A DNA stretch of 64,000 nucleotides from Ceratobasidium sp. AG-K. Lineage: Eukaryota; Basidiomycota; Agaricomycetes; Cantharellales; Ceratobasidiaceae. Below the pieces are notes generated by a model that had not been told where the DNA came from, did not search any database, and was given only the letters and a program-made list of their open reading frames with translations. This document shows, piece after piece, positions 12,003 through 26,623 of the stretch; position 1 is the stretch's first letter, and each line of letters begins with the position of its first letter. Position numbers and translations under genes: made by a program. Location of the stretch: positions 2,542,001 through 2,606,000 of the forward strand of contig JAWNGF010000001.1 of the NCBI GenBank assembly GCA_037039685.1. Reading direction: 5' to 3'.

Positions 12003-12413
12003 GGGGGGAAAGCGAAACGGTGGTTTCGTTACAATATGTAGGATCATTTGCTGGTGTCCTTGAGTATTAAATGTGAATCGCATGGGATTATCTCGTACAC
12101 AATGAGGGTTCGGGTTGTAACTTCAATGACATGCGATCCTATGGTCGGTTATGGACACAACGCGATATCAGGCCGTAAGTGATAATATTTTCGTAGGGGA
12201 AACCTCACGAAATACGGGCTGGTCAAATGGCAGAGCTTAATTATGAGGCCACGGTTAACTAGTACTGTCTCATGAGCTTTTGGAGGCAGGTGCTGAGCTC
12301 GATTCGGATGTAGCAGCAGTATTTAGTGGAGCATCGACGGCTGTAGTTGCGGGATGACTTCTACCGTTGTTTGTGGAACTTAGTTTCCCGTATGTAAATC
12401 GGGCGGAATTAGC
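12003..12413. other. Intergenic, no feature seen
   Basis: Roughly 410 bp holding the 3' flanks of the aldo/keto reductase and of the small membrane protein gene. No coding or structural signal that I can support. Confidence 0.5.
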
Positions 12414-12590
12414 TTACAGCGTAGCATCTGCGAGCTGCCTTTTGCGCTCCTCTAGTATCAGGGGCTGAAAAATATAGACACCAGAGACGATTCCTATTAA
12501 AGCATTAATAAATTAGATCTGCCTCGCAGAATTGTACATACCTGTAGCAATTGCCACCAGCGCAGGTAACACACGACTCCGCGATGACAT
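12414..12590 (-). CDS. 42-residue single-helix membrane protein
   Basis: Two-exon microgene. Start ATG 12588-12590 (MSSRSRVLPALVAIAT), one short GT-AG intron with phase-consistent junctions, then GIVSGVYIFQPLILEERKRQ and the last six residues ADATL* style end at a TAA (12414-12416). The protein has a basic N-terminus, one hydrophobic helix with GxxxG-like glycines, a YIFQP turn and a charged amphipathic tail. This layout is typical of tiny mitochondrial inner-membrane proteins (assembly factors and small complex subunits), but I do not recognise the family. A CCAAT box (ATTGG on plus at 12648-12652) lies about 60 bp upstream. It is tail-to-head with the aminopeptidase gene, 145 bp from that gene's stop codon. 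Alternatively it could be chance, but the frame, intron and CCAAT agree. Confidence 0.65.
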
Positions 12591-12647
12591 GCTTGATATG
12601 GTGATGGTAGGCTCAAGTCACGAGCATAATCACAGTTAGAAATTCTG

Positions 12648-12652
12648 ATTGG
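12648..12652 (-). promoter_or_regulatory. CCAAT box upstream of the 42-residue protein gene
   Basis: CCAAT on the minus strand within CCAATCAG, 58 bp before the ATG at 12590. CCAAT elements bound by the Hap/NF-Y complex are common upstream of fungal mitochondrial genes. The role here is inferred. Confidence 0.35.
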
Positions 12653-12735
12653 TCAGGGCTTATAAATTCATATTCATTGACTACATGATACCGAGTCGCT
12701 TAGTTTCTGCTCAGGTATAACATGATATCAGGGTA

Positions 12736-14773
12736 CTAATCCACTTTTAGGGAAGTGTCCAGTTGGGTGAATCCCTCGAACAACGAGGAGAATGCATCGA
12801 TGTACGACCTGAATTATTTGACATAAGCGTGCGGCATTCAAGGTTAAGCGCATTCACTTACTGGACGTCTTGAGTCCCCCCAGTCTCTCTGTATCGTCGA
12901 ATCTAGTGTTAGCTCCTCTAAGTACCTATAAGAAACGTAGGTTCCACTTGCCGAATAGAATGCATAGACAACATTGCCATCCCGACATCGACAGTTCTCA
13001 GACCGAGTTTGGACAACATTGGCCCAACAGTTGATCCACAGGGCCTGCGAGTGGTACGATGGATAAGTATTACATCGATGTGAAAGCGAAACGCGCATAC
13101 ATGTCATTCCTCACTTCGAACTCTTGGATACGCCCCCCACGTTTCTCGACGAGCTTACGGATGAGGAACGTACCAATCGCGTCGGTCGCGTACCTCTGTT
13201 TCGCATTAGTTTTGACAACAAGGCCACCATTGATTTCGGGCCGGTGAACTTGTTCATGGCTATCCATATACGAGGGGTGGAGTGCATGTCCCTAAGCGCA
13301 AGAACTTCAGATACACTGCAGGAATACCAATCGAAGTTCGTATACCATATCTGCAGAGACCAAGAACGAGCGCGCAATCGACTGGGCATGAGTCGCGGGA
13401 GTTGTAGAGAGCCTGTGGAACAAGGTGGGGAGCAGCGAGGACTCTGAAACCAATTAGTATGCTGTGGTCCTGACGGCAGGAAATGCGTACCAGCTCCGCT
13501 TGTGCTCACGCTGCCGATTTCCTCGTGGTTGAACAGTGCTATTACATTCACGTTTCCTTCCAAGGGCAACGCACGGTCGGCAGAAACGCTATCTGCAAGT
13601 GCTTCAACGGCACAATAGCTGCAGAACATTAGTACAAAAAAGATCAACCAAAGGAAGAACAGGGCTGACCTGGACATTAGATTATCCAGGCGCGGAGAAA
13701 AGATAAATTCGTTCCTGATCCCACCTGCTTGAGAGGGCTGGACATCATACAAGGACCTAGAGCGCCATGAGATGACACGAATCGGGACTGTTTGCCTTTC
13801 ACCTACAATTCAAAATCATGTATTTCCTCTGGGGCGACTGAAATGTCTTCCGCAATAAGTTCTAAGAGCGACGCGTGATGATTCGCCTGTGCAGTTGAAC
13901 CTTGTGGCCCATAAACCGGGGCTTTATGTTCGGCTTCACCAGATGACCCGTTCAGCTGAGCCTCGATTTGTCCCAAGATAGGAACAAATTGCGTCTCTTG
14001 GTTAAACTGTAATCAAAAGTTGTGTCAACAATACCGCCGGGAAGACTTGTGTGCGCGAAAGTACCTTGAAGTTGTCGTTGACCGACCTGTCAAGATGAAT
14101 TGCTAGTGAAGGAATCCGCAGAAGTGGCCGCTTCAAGTTAACTAAACGAGAGGTAAACTTCGTGCCGCTTTTATCCGTGACTACCACTCTGCCGGCTAGT
14201 GAAAGATCCCTAGTAAAGATCTGGTCAAATCCTGCTTTAATGATATGCATAGTATCATTTACCTGTCAAACCAGGTATGCCATATTCCTCCTCCGTACGT
14301 CTCGACTCCAACCTAATACCAGCCCGATCAGACACACATTACCAGAGTGAAGCTGAACTGACTTGAAGATAACCCGCTTTGGACCTCTTTGATACAGGGC
14401 GAACCTAGGATAGCAGCATTAGCTTGAGATAATCTGGAGCTTGAGGTGTACCTTTAGGCATGGGCTATCGGTGTGGGTAGCGACAATCGAGAGTCCAGCG
14501 CCCTCCTTCCACCCCTTGGGAATGGTAAATGCGACCAGAGAAGATTGATTCCTAACCACGCTAAACAAGATGTTTTGGCCTCCATTTCTAGCCCTCAACT
14601 GACCTAGTGAAAAAGTATCGACCACCTTCCTTGAGCTGCTTCTCCCAGTTGTCCTTTTCGTAAACGCGTTCAAACCCAGCGGCCTCCAATCGATCGCTGG
14701 CATTGTGTACTGCGTGGAATGGGGTCGGCGACGCGTTCACGAAGCTTGTGCACAAATCAGTTGCTTTGCTCAT
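12736..14773 (-). CDS. Aspartyl aminopeptidase, M18 family
   Basis: Di-zinc exopeptidase that removes N-terminal Asp/Glu; in yeast the homologue (Ape4) is a Cvt/autophagy cargo. Start ATG 14771-14773 (MSKATDLCTSFVNASPTPFH); stop TAG 12736-12738. Metal and catalytic blocks are all present: VATHTDSPCLKV, PRLDNLMS, ALFNHEEIGSVS, VSADMGHALHPSY, PEINGGLVVKTNAKQRY, and CGSTVGPMLSKLG with MLSMHSIRETGGTQDV. The end (SLFEGFTQLDTSLKVD) matches the family terminus. One intron in the conserved MHSIRE block (12889-12951) appears to be GC-AG; all others seen are GT-AG. Divergent from the UTP12 gene across about 300 bp with no other feature. Confidence 0.95.
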
Positions 14774-15074
14774 CAAATCTGCTGATCACGATGCTTACTC
14801 CAAGAACGACGCGGCAGCTGGGGGGACGGATGCTTGCACCATAGTCACCATATGTTTGCGAGTTTGGTAGAAAGGCAAAGGCTTGGGTGAAGGGTTGAAT
14901 TGAGATATGATCGATCTTCCTATATGACAAGAGGACGCAATCGGGCGTATCGAATGCAGAGCGCAAGATCCAACCCGCACCATGTGGGCGTTTATGTGAT
15001 ACACGAAGCGCCGAGCCCCAGATATAGAACTGAGATCGATTGGAAATGAAATTTACTTGTTCGTTACCTTCATC
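14774..15074. promoter_or_regulatory. Divergent promoter region, aspartyl aminopeptidase/UTP12
   Basis: About 300 bp between the divergent start codons. I see no clear TATA box and no coding signal. Confidence 0.4.
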
Positions 15075-18000
15075 ATGGTGCGCTCATATCAGCGGCATGG
15101 GCCGACCCAAGTAAGCTTTCAAACTCGTTAATTATAATGGCCATTAACTTTGAAAAAGGCCTTTGGTATGATATGCAGTAATTCCTCGAATGGAATCTAC
15201 GATGGCCGCTTCGCATATGTACCAGCTTTGGAGGATGTTCTAGTGTGGGACATAAAGAGGGGACAAATGGTGAGTCACAAAAACAGCTCTCAAAGAGCTA
15301 GCTGATGACTCTTCCAGCTCGCTATGTGGCACGAGACTGGACACCGGGCGGAGGTCACATGCATTCGACGCTCCCCGGCCAAGGAAACCTTTGCTGTCGG
15401 CTACGCAGACGGTTCGATTAGGCTATGGGATTCAACCAATGGAAGCGTCATTGTCGTATTCAATGGACACAAAAAGGCAGTCACAGCGTTGGCGTTTGAC
15501 GCGACTGGGACCAGACTGGCGTCCGGATCTCAAGACACAGAGCTCATCGTCTGGGATGTGGTTGCCGAAACCGGCCTATATAGGTGAGCTTGAGATTCGG
15601 ACTGATAGCTCATGCATAAAATCTTACGCGATTTTACCCTATTTCTCTAGGCTACGAGGCCATCGCGACCAGATTACATGTATCAACTTTGTGCCACCCT
15701 CTGTTACTTCCAACGTTCCCTCTAGCTCGACTTCCGAAAGTTCGACATACTTGCTTACTGCAGCCAAAGACACATTCCTTAAGCTTTGGGACCTTTCTAC
15801 TCAACACTGCGTCCAAACTCTGGTCGCTCACCGTTCAGACATTTGGAGCATGGAGATACACAACAAGGAGAACCAGTTGCTGGTTTTAACTGGGAGCGGC
15901 GATGGAGAGGTGAAAGCCTGGAGTTTAGATGGCTCGATCCTCCAGAACGGCATTCTGCAGGGCGAGGATGGGGAGGTAAGTTGGGATCCATGCTCTCCGA
16001 TGCTGCAATTAAGCAAACATATATAGCTCTCGAAGCCTATTTCGGCCGCTGGAACCTTGCCGCTTTCAACCAAACATCGCGTTGCACAAATTTCCCGTCA
16101 TCCTCATCTCCCCTACCTCGCCATACAATCTCACGATAGATCCGTCGAGATATTTCGAATACGTACAGAATCTGAGGCTCTGAAGAAGCAAGCGCGAAGG
16201 AAGAAACGAGCTAAAGAAAAGGCGGCAAAGGCCGCTACAAAGGGCAAAGACGCCGATACTCTCATGGACGATGTTCAACCAGATGGGGAACTTGGAACTG
16301 TGGCGCTCGAGGACTTGTTCACGCCCTACTTGATTATTCGCGCAAGCGGAAAAATACGTTCATTCGACTTCCCTGATGGAGTCACCATGCCTGAAACCAA
16401 AGGCGCCCCGGTATGTGACCTGTGCTATTGCCTGAGTTAAACTGACCAAGTGATTGAAGATCATGGTGACGCTGGCTTCAAACGCACTGGAGGTCTACAC
16501 AATACCACCACCTACCAAAACCAAAGAGCAACCGGAGGCAACTCGGACTTTCTCTTTGGACCTACCGGGGCATCGTACTGACGTTCGAGCTGTCGCATTG
16601 AGTTCAGATGACCAGCTTATTGCCTCAGCATCCAATGGTAAGCATACGCTCGTAGACGCCCACCACATATTAATGCTACTTCAGGCTCGCTCAAAATCTG
16701 GAGTGTGCAAAGCACCTCCTGCATTCGCACGTTTGAATGCGGCTATGCGTTATGCTGCACCTTTCTTCCAGGCGATAGACAAGTAGCAGTGGGCACTAAA
16801 TCTGGCGAGATCCAGATTTTTGATCTCGCCTCTTCTGCCCTGGTCCAGTCCACCCAAGCGCACGAAGGTGCTGTGTGGTCACTACATGTGAGGGCTGATA
16901 AGATGGCTATGGCCAGCGGTAGCGCCGATAAAGATGTCAAGTTTTGGGAGTTTGAAAGAAAGACCGAAGAGGACTCTAAATTCGTGAGTACTCGGACTCG
17001 GGTCAATAGGTCCTGGCTCATAGCTGGCAGATTGGAAGAATTGTCACTATTGTGCACGTCAGGACATTGAAAATGACCGAGGACGTACTCTCTGTCCGGT
17101 TTAGCCCCAACTCGAAGCTCCTGGCAGTAGCACTTTTGGACTCCACAGTGAAAGTATTCTTCCAAGATTCCCTAAAGTTTTTCCTCTCTCTCTACGGACA
17201 CAAGGTAAATGCTCATAAATTTAAATTGCGACATAACCCGTGATTGTATGCGCTCTGTTTCAGCTCCCAGTGCTCGGGATGGATATTTCCTCAGACTCCA
17301 AGCTCATCATTACCTGCTCCGCCGACAAGAACATCAAGATTTGGGGACTTGACTTTGGCGACTGCCACAGGTCATTATTTGCCCATGACGACAGTGTCAT
17401 GCAAGTAGCGTTTCAACACAATACCCACTACTTTTGGTCGGTAGGCAAAGACAAAATGCTCAAGTATTGGGATGGGGACAAGGTGCGCAGCTAGCTCAAC
17501 TCTTCGGAGTCGCTCAATTGAGTCTTGCCTCCCTAGTTTGAGCAAATACAGCGGCTCGACGGGCACCATGGAGAAGTATGGGCACTCGCAACTAGCAACG
17601 ATGGCAAGTTTGTTGTCACGGGCTCCCATGACAAGTCGATTCGCATATGGGAAGAGACGGACGAACCTGTAAGCAGTTGTGCATCCATCCCTGGACCCCC
17701 AAGGTAAACTAATCATACTCCGGACATAGCTATTCTTAGAAGAAGAACGCGAGCGTGAACTTGAACTATTACATGACAATGCTCTCGCCGAGTCGCTGAA
17801 CCGACCGACTCATGAGATCGGAGCCCTGGCCAACGGGGATGAACCAAACCAAACGGTGGAGGCCGAAACCGGCGCAGTGGAAAAGCAAACGGCCGACACC
17901 CTGATGGCAGGGGAGCGCATTATGGAAGCCCTCGATGTCGCCGATGCCGACCGTGCGACTACTCTGGAATATGAGGAACAATGCCGCGGCCTGACGCAGG

Positions 18001-18667
18001 AACAAGCGGCTCGCGTGCCCCAACCCGTGCGGCCGCCGCTCTTGGCGGCCCTCGGAATCGATGGTCCTCAGCATGTGCTCAAGGTCGTCGAAAAGGTCTC
18101 AGGGCCGGCCCTTTTCGACGCTTTGCTAGTACTCCCGTTTACTAAGGTGGTCTCGATGCTGACCTATCTCGATGAGTGGGCCAGGCGGGTGAGCAATTAC
18201 AGACAGATCGGGATCACACGATTGACGTGCTGTGCAATAGGACATCTCGACCCCATTAACCTCGCGTATCCTTGTATTCCTCCTACGAACCCACCATCAC
18301 CAGATCGTGGCCAACAGAGTATTAAGGACCACACTTCTAGCTCTGAGAGACCACCTACGTGGCGCACTTAAAACTCACAAGGACGAGGTATGCTTCTCAA
18401 ATTAGTACACACGTGCTAGTCCAACTATGCCGCGACCCTGTCGTGAAGATTGTGCTGACAAGTTCCGATGGACAGGTCGGCTACAACCTTGCTGCATTGC
18501 GAATTATCCGACGACGAGATGACTCGAATCGGGTTGCTGACTTTTACGAGACCAGCCTCGATAATCACAAAAATGCGGCACAGGTATTGCCAGACGAGGC
18601 TACGGTACGCGCACAGATCCAAGCTGGAGACGGCAAAAAGCGAAAACGCGTGAACATCGTTGCGTAA
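15075..18667 (+). CDS. UTP12: U3 snoRNP-associated WD40 protein Utp12/Dip2 (WDR3 family)
   Basis: Subunit of the UTP-B subcomplex of the small-subunit processome in the nucleolus, needed for 18S rRNA processing. Start ATG 15075-15077 ([12 protein letters not shown], then [17 protein letters not shown]), stop TAA 18665-18667. It carries two WD40 propellers: repeats such as [54 protein letters not shown] lysine/alanine-rich insert (about 16180-16240) lies between them, and the Utp12 C-terminal helical domain ([20 protein letters not shown] onward) follows the second. It ends in a basic [13 protein letters not shown]. About a dozen short introns, near 900 residues. Convergent with the DPBB gene. 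Confidence 0.95.
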
Positions 18668-18813
18668 TGCACGGGCCCGGGAGGCGAATTCCGATTTTAT
18701 CGATAAAAGAAATTCGAATACGCCTAACACGAGGGAACTATTACAAGTACATATTATTACAACAATGACACTATTGTATCCCAAAGCTGCTATGCTTTGG
18801 GGGCTTCCCTGAC

Positions 18814-20021
18814 TTATGCTTTGGCCTGGACTTTGGGGCCCCAAAGTTCCTTATGCCTGCAATTCGTCGTTAGAACGAGTCAAGCTCCGACGACAGCCGC
18901 GTGTCCGACTAGAAATTAAATTACCCACCAGGTTTGGGGATCACTTGCCATTCTCATCTGAACGGTAAGAATGCCCACATCGAGATCGGCCAACTCTGCG
19001 AATGCGGCCTTGGTGAGGTCGACGTGCTTGGAGCCTGCGGAGAGTCGGGTAAGCACTAGTTTCATATATCCTTTGGCTAGGCCTAGCTCGCATAGGGTCG
19101 AGAAAATACCAACGACTAATCCCCAGAGGCACGCGCGCTCCACGAGCGAGAAAAAAGAAGCGCATGTACCCACCTTTCTTGCATCCACCGCATGTGTCAA
19201 CCACGCGCACAAAAATACACTTATCCGGACCATTACAGACTAGATAAGATCGCTGATCAGTACTCTGCCTTTCACCGTATTATCGAATAAAGCACCCACG
19301 TTCTAGGAATTTAAAACAGCTAGGCTTCCTTGTCCATCCTTCGAGGGTGAGTGCACATGCAAAGGATGCATCCTGTCGAGGGTAGATATTAACCACGACT
19401 TGAACGGAGCGGGATGCGAAAATCCTTGTCCTACCGTTGGGGCCCAGTCTGACTCTGGCCAGCAACTGGGGTTCTGGAGATCCTCTCCGGTATACCTTTG
19501 TAATCCCGAAAGCATGCTTAGCCTCCTATAGCTTAATTAACGAGGAGTACATACCAGGTGATGGTGACCCCCTGAGCTTTGCCAAGTCCCTTGAGACTAT
19601 TCCAGGCCTCCCCAACGGCATGGCTGACAGTCCCACCAATGGCATTCGGGCTAACGTTAACCTTTACGTTGCGCTTGATGCCAGATCGTTGACGTTTCTC
19701 GAGGCTAGTCTCTGAACGGGTTTTGGTGACGTTGCCGTACTTGTAAGAAAGATCAGTGATTGGAACGGAGTTCCAGCCGTCCCGCGCGGAGAACTCGTAT
19801 GAGGAATGGTAGGAGTGGGACTTGGGGTAATTGCCCCTATGGCTCTCCGGAGTACCTACTGCATTCTCGTGTCGTCCGAGAAGACTGACCTCCTTGGAGC
19901 CGGTGCTGCTGCCTGTCAAGAGTGGGCCGTAAAGTTCTGGACTTAGCACGTTGGGAATCGTGAGGGCCGGGACGATGACACAGGTCAGACCAAGTACTGC
20001 ATACGTTCTGTAGGTGTGCAT
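18814..20021 (-). CDS. Secreted double-psi beta-barrel (expansin/RlpA-like) protein
   Basis: Predicted extracellular protein: signal peptide MHTYRTYAVLGLTCVIVPAL, then a variable serine-rich pro-region of about 120 residues with KR sites, then a DPBB domain built from five short exons. The barrel signature reads ITWYTGEDLQNPSCWPESDW, DASFACALTLEGW, PSCFKFLE, VRVVDTCGGCKK, SKHVDLTKAAFAELADLDVG, ILTVQMRMASDPQTW, and closes with HKELWGPKVQAKA at a TAA (18814-18816). The last exon was placed using the phase-2 GTGGGT donor because it restores the conserved W-x-x-x-LWGPK end; reading straight on stops at 18916. Proteins with this fold loosen or bind cell-wall polysaccharide. Plain DPBB proteins lack the second expansin domain, as here. 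Confidence 0.85.
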
Positions 20022-20350
20022 ATTCAAGTCAAGGAATGTGGTTGAAAATTCTAGGTGTATGCGTCGGTGTAGAGAATGAAAGACAGAAGTAGGATGGTGG
20101 AGAAGATGAGGATTAGACAGGATGTCCTTCGCTTGGTTAGGAGTATATGTTGCACTCCTGTGTTAGCACACCTTGGAACCGCTGTATCCGTATAGGGGCG
20201 CAGCTTGTTTGGACCCCTGGATCGCGCAACCAGACCTCCCTAGCACGTGATTGGTCTAGTCACATGCCCTCGCTGCTGCATTCTGCACAACTCGTCTTGT
20301 TCGTCCAACGGAAGATTCTCTGGAACGCACAAGGCTGAAGTGAGTGGAGG

Positions 20351-20573
20351 AGAGCATTTCCGACCGAGTCATTCGTCTAATTTCAATTCCCGCCGCGTCG
20401 TTTTACGTATCTCGCTTAGCTCAAAGTAGCCAGAGCCTAGAGCGTACTTGTGATTGCACAAGTTCTACTGTAAACTTTGTAGGGTTAGTAAACATTTCCA
20501 GAGCATATCGACCGAGTCATTCATCTCGTCGTTATTGCTACCGCGTCTCTTCTTACGTACCTCGGCTAGCTCA
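20351..20573 (+). repeat. Imperfect direct repeat in PLP-enzyme promoter
   Basis: Two related 73-bp segments 149 bp apart. Both contain CGACCGAGTCATTC, then a pyrimidine-rich spacer, CCGCGTC, TTACGTA and CT.AGCTCA in the same order. The second copy runs directly into the TATA box. This looks like a duplicated upstream promoter module; the first copy lacks the TATA. Confidence 0.6.
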
Positions 20574-20577
20574 CGAC

Positions 20578-20585
20578 TATAAATA
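20578..20585 (+). promoter_or_regulatory. TATA box of PLP enzyme gene
   Basis: TATAAATA, 39 bp upstream of the ATG at 20625, implying a very short 5' leader. Confidence 0.6.
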
Positions 20586-20624
20586 CCCAGCATTTACTGG
20601 ACCTTGGCTATCACGATCAACGCC

Positions 20625-22343
20625 ATGTCCGAGTCCGATATCCTCAGCCTTGCGACTTTGCTATTGCATGCGGATGACGACGCTCACAACGAACTTAATG
20701 TCGCGCCTTCCATATCCGTGTCAACTAGTGCGTTCCTGTCAATCTAGGTTAAGTTTTGACTTTTAATCTACACAAATGCGTAGCTTTTCGGGATCCCGCC
20801 CCAGTGAAACTTGAAGATAGTGTGGAACCTGACGAAGCCGCCCCAAACAGACACATATACAGCCGCTATACAAACACTACCACCACACGGGTCGAGAAAG
20901 TATTATCGGCGCTTTTGGTAGGCTGTTGAGTGAGCGTCATGGGGTTAGATTAACACGTGTAACAGGATGCTCGCGCGATCGTTTATTCGTCCGGACTTGC
21001 TGCCTCATACACGGTACGTCAAAAAGCCTCAACTAGACTCAAAACTAACTTGATTAATATGTAGGCCCTTGTTCATTTAAACCCGAAACGGCTCGCTATT
21101 AGGGGCGGCTACCATGGCGTGCATGTAACGATCAGCGTGTACCAGAAGTCTAAGCCCGAGCTGGCAAGTCCCATTGTCTGTGTCAACCTTTGTACTTACC
21201 CTGCCTCAGGAAATCATCGATCTTGACGCCGAATTCAAGCCTGGAGATGTCTGCTGGCTTGAAACTCCGCTTAACCCCACCGGAGAAGTACGCAACATTC
21301 AGCACTATGCAGACAAAGTAAGCACGGTTCAATAGTAAGAAGCCCGATTCCGACTAGGAATAGATCCACGCTGTGGGAGGGCGCCTCATAATTGATTCCA
21401 CATTCGCACCTCCTCCGATCCAAGACGCATTTGCTTGGGGGAGCCGACATTGTGCTCCATAGCGGTGAGTAATTCAACGCCGATCATCTACCCTGTTTTG
21501 GTTATGTTCATTATGGGCATACAGGAACCAAATATCTCGGCGGACACTCGGATCTTTTGTGTGGAGTGCTTGCTGTAAAGGACCTCGAAGAGTGGCGAGC
21601 GCTCTGGCACCTCAGGACATTCATGGGCAACACGATGGTATGTCCCGTATTGAGCTATCATTTTGGTGTGGTTTGTTGGAGCTTGTTTTGCAGGGATCAC
21701 TCGAGTCGTTTTTGCTGCTGCGGTCGTTGAGAACTTTCGAGATGCGAGTAACACGCCAGGCAACGAGCGGTGTGGCTCTGGCGCAATGGCTCCACAAAGC
21801 TTCCCAGACCCCGGCTGGCCAATCGTGGGACGGCGTTCCGGGGGGGAAGATTAAACGTGTCTGGCATGCAACGTTGCAAGGTGAAAAAGACCAAGAATGG
21901 ATAAAGAAGCAGATGCCCGGTGGAGGCCCAGCTTGTTTCTCAATTATGGTGCGGGGTGCAAGTGTCGGGGCAGACGCCGAAGCTAACGTGTAACGCAGCT
22001 CGATGACCCAAACGAGGCTAGGCTGCTGCCGCACATATTGAAGCTGTTTGCGGTGAGTCTTTAAGAGTAACCGGGAACCGAGCGCGTGTTCAAACGTCTT
22101 CTTTGTCGCCCAGCCTGCCACTTCGTTGGGCGGGATAGAGTCCCTCATTGAGCAGCGAGTTAATTCCGACCCTACAGCAGACAAAAGGTTGCTTCGGATT
22201 AGTGTCGGAATCGAGAACATTGAGGTACGGTGGAAAGTCTATGCCCCTATCATGATCCCTTACATGATCAATCATAGGATTTGAAGGAAGATTTGAGACA
22301 AGGTTTGAACAGTGTCGCCGCAAAAGTCAAGGAAAGGCAGTAA
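20625..22343 (+). CDS. Cys/Met-metabolism PLP-dependent enzyme (cystathionine gamma-synthase-like)
   Basis: Trans-sulfuration family enzyme. Start ATG 20625-20627 (MSESDILSLATLLLHADDDA), stop TAA 22341-22343. Family marks: TRVEKVLSALL and IVYSSGLAASYTALVHL (phosphate-binding region), CWLETPLNPTGEVRNI, GRLIIDSTFAPPPIQDAF with the PLP-ring Asp, and the Schiff-base lysine in VLHSGTKYLGGHSDLLCG. The end shows LLRISVGIENIEDLKEDLRQ. It resembles the fungal branch of uncharacterised trans-sulfuration enzymes (S. pombe C23A1.14c type) more than classical CGS, so its exact reaction (lyase or synthase) is not settled by sequence. About seven short introns, near 410 residues. Confidence 0.9.
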
Positions 22344-22724
22344 GCGAAATCGAGGAGGCTCTAAGCGGTGTGCTCGAATAATTTGGGGTTGGGACTCTTG
22401 GAAATGGAGGCCAGATGCTTGGGGTGACGCATGTGGCCGAGATAAGCAAAGGTTATCGATCGTGGATGTGTCTGGATGATCAAGCCAACTAAAACTCACA
22501 AAAAAAAATACTCTTGAACTTGTAGTTGAATAAATTGAATTTTGTATCTAAAGACTCCAGAGAGTGGTCTGACTTGGTGCTAGACAGGACGCATACACTG
22601 GCCTCGAAAATTGCAAATGGCGTATTTGCACGTGTAGCACGCGTTTGCCACACGTCGGACCCTCGCCCAACGACCACCATCAGCGTGTCACAACACCCCC
22701 AGACGACGCTGTTCCTAATCCATT
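22344..22724. other. Intergenic, PLP enzyme 3' end to PRP5 start
   Basis: About 380 bp of 3' flank and PRP5 promoter. Two CACGT-like cores lie near 22630-22655 but without clear arrangement. No gene seen. Confidence 0.45.
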
Positions 22725-26558
<3,834 letters not shown>

Positions 26559-26623
26559 ACACAAGTTGTGCTTGTTTGGTGTATGTATCGAGACATTCTT
26601 CCCCTGTTTTCATAATCCATATT

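Larger units (their letters stand above)
20022..20624. promoter_or_regulatory. Divergent promoter region, DPBB gene/PLP enzyme
   Basis: About 600 bp without a gene. It includes an imperfect 73-bp tandem duplication (20351-20423 and 20500-20573) and a TATA box next to the second copy, both listed separately. Confidence 0.5.
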
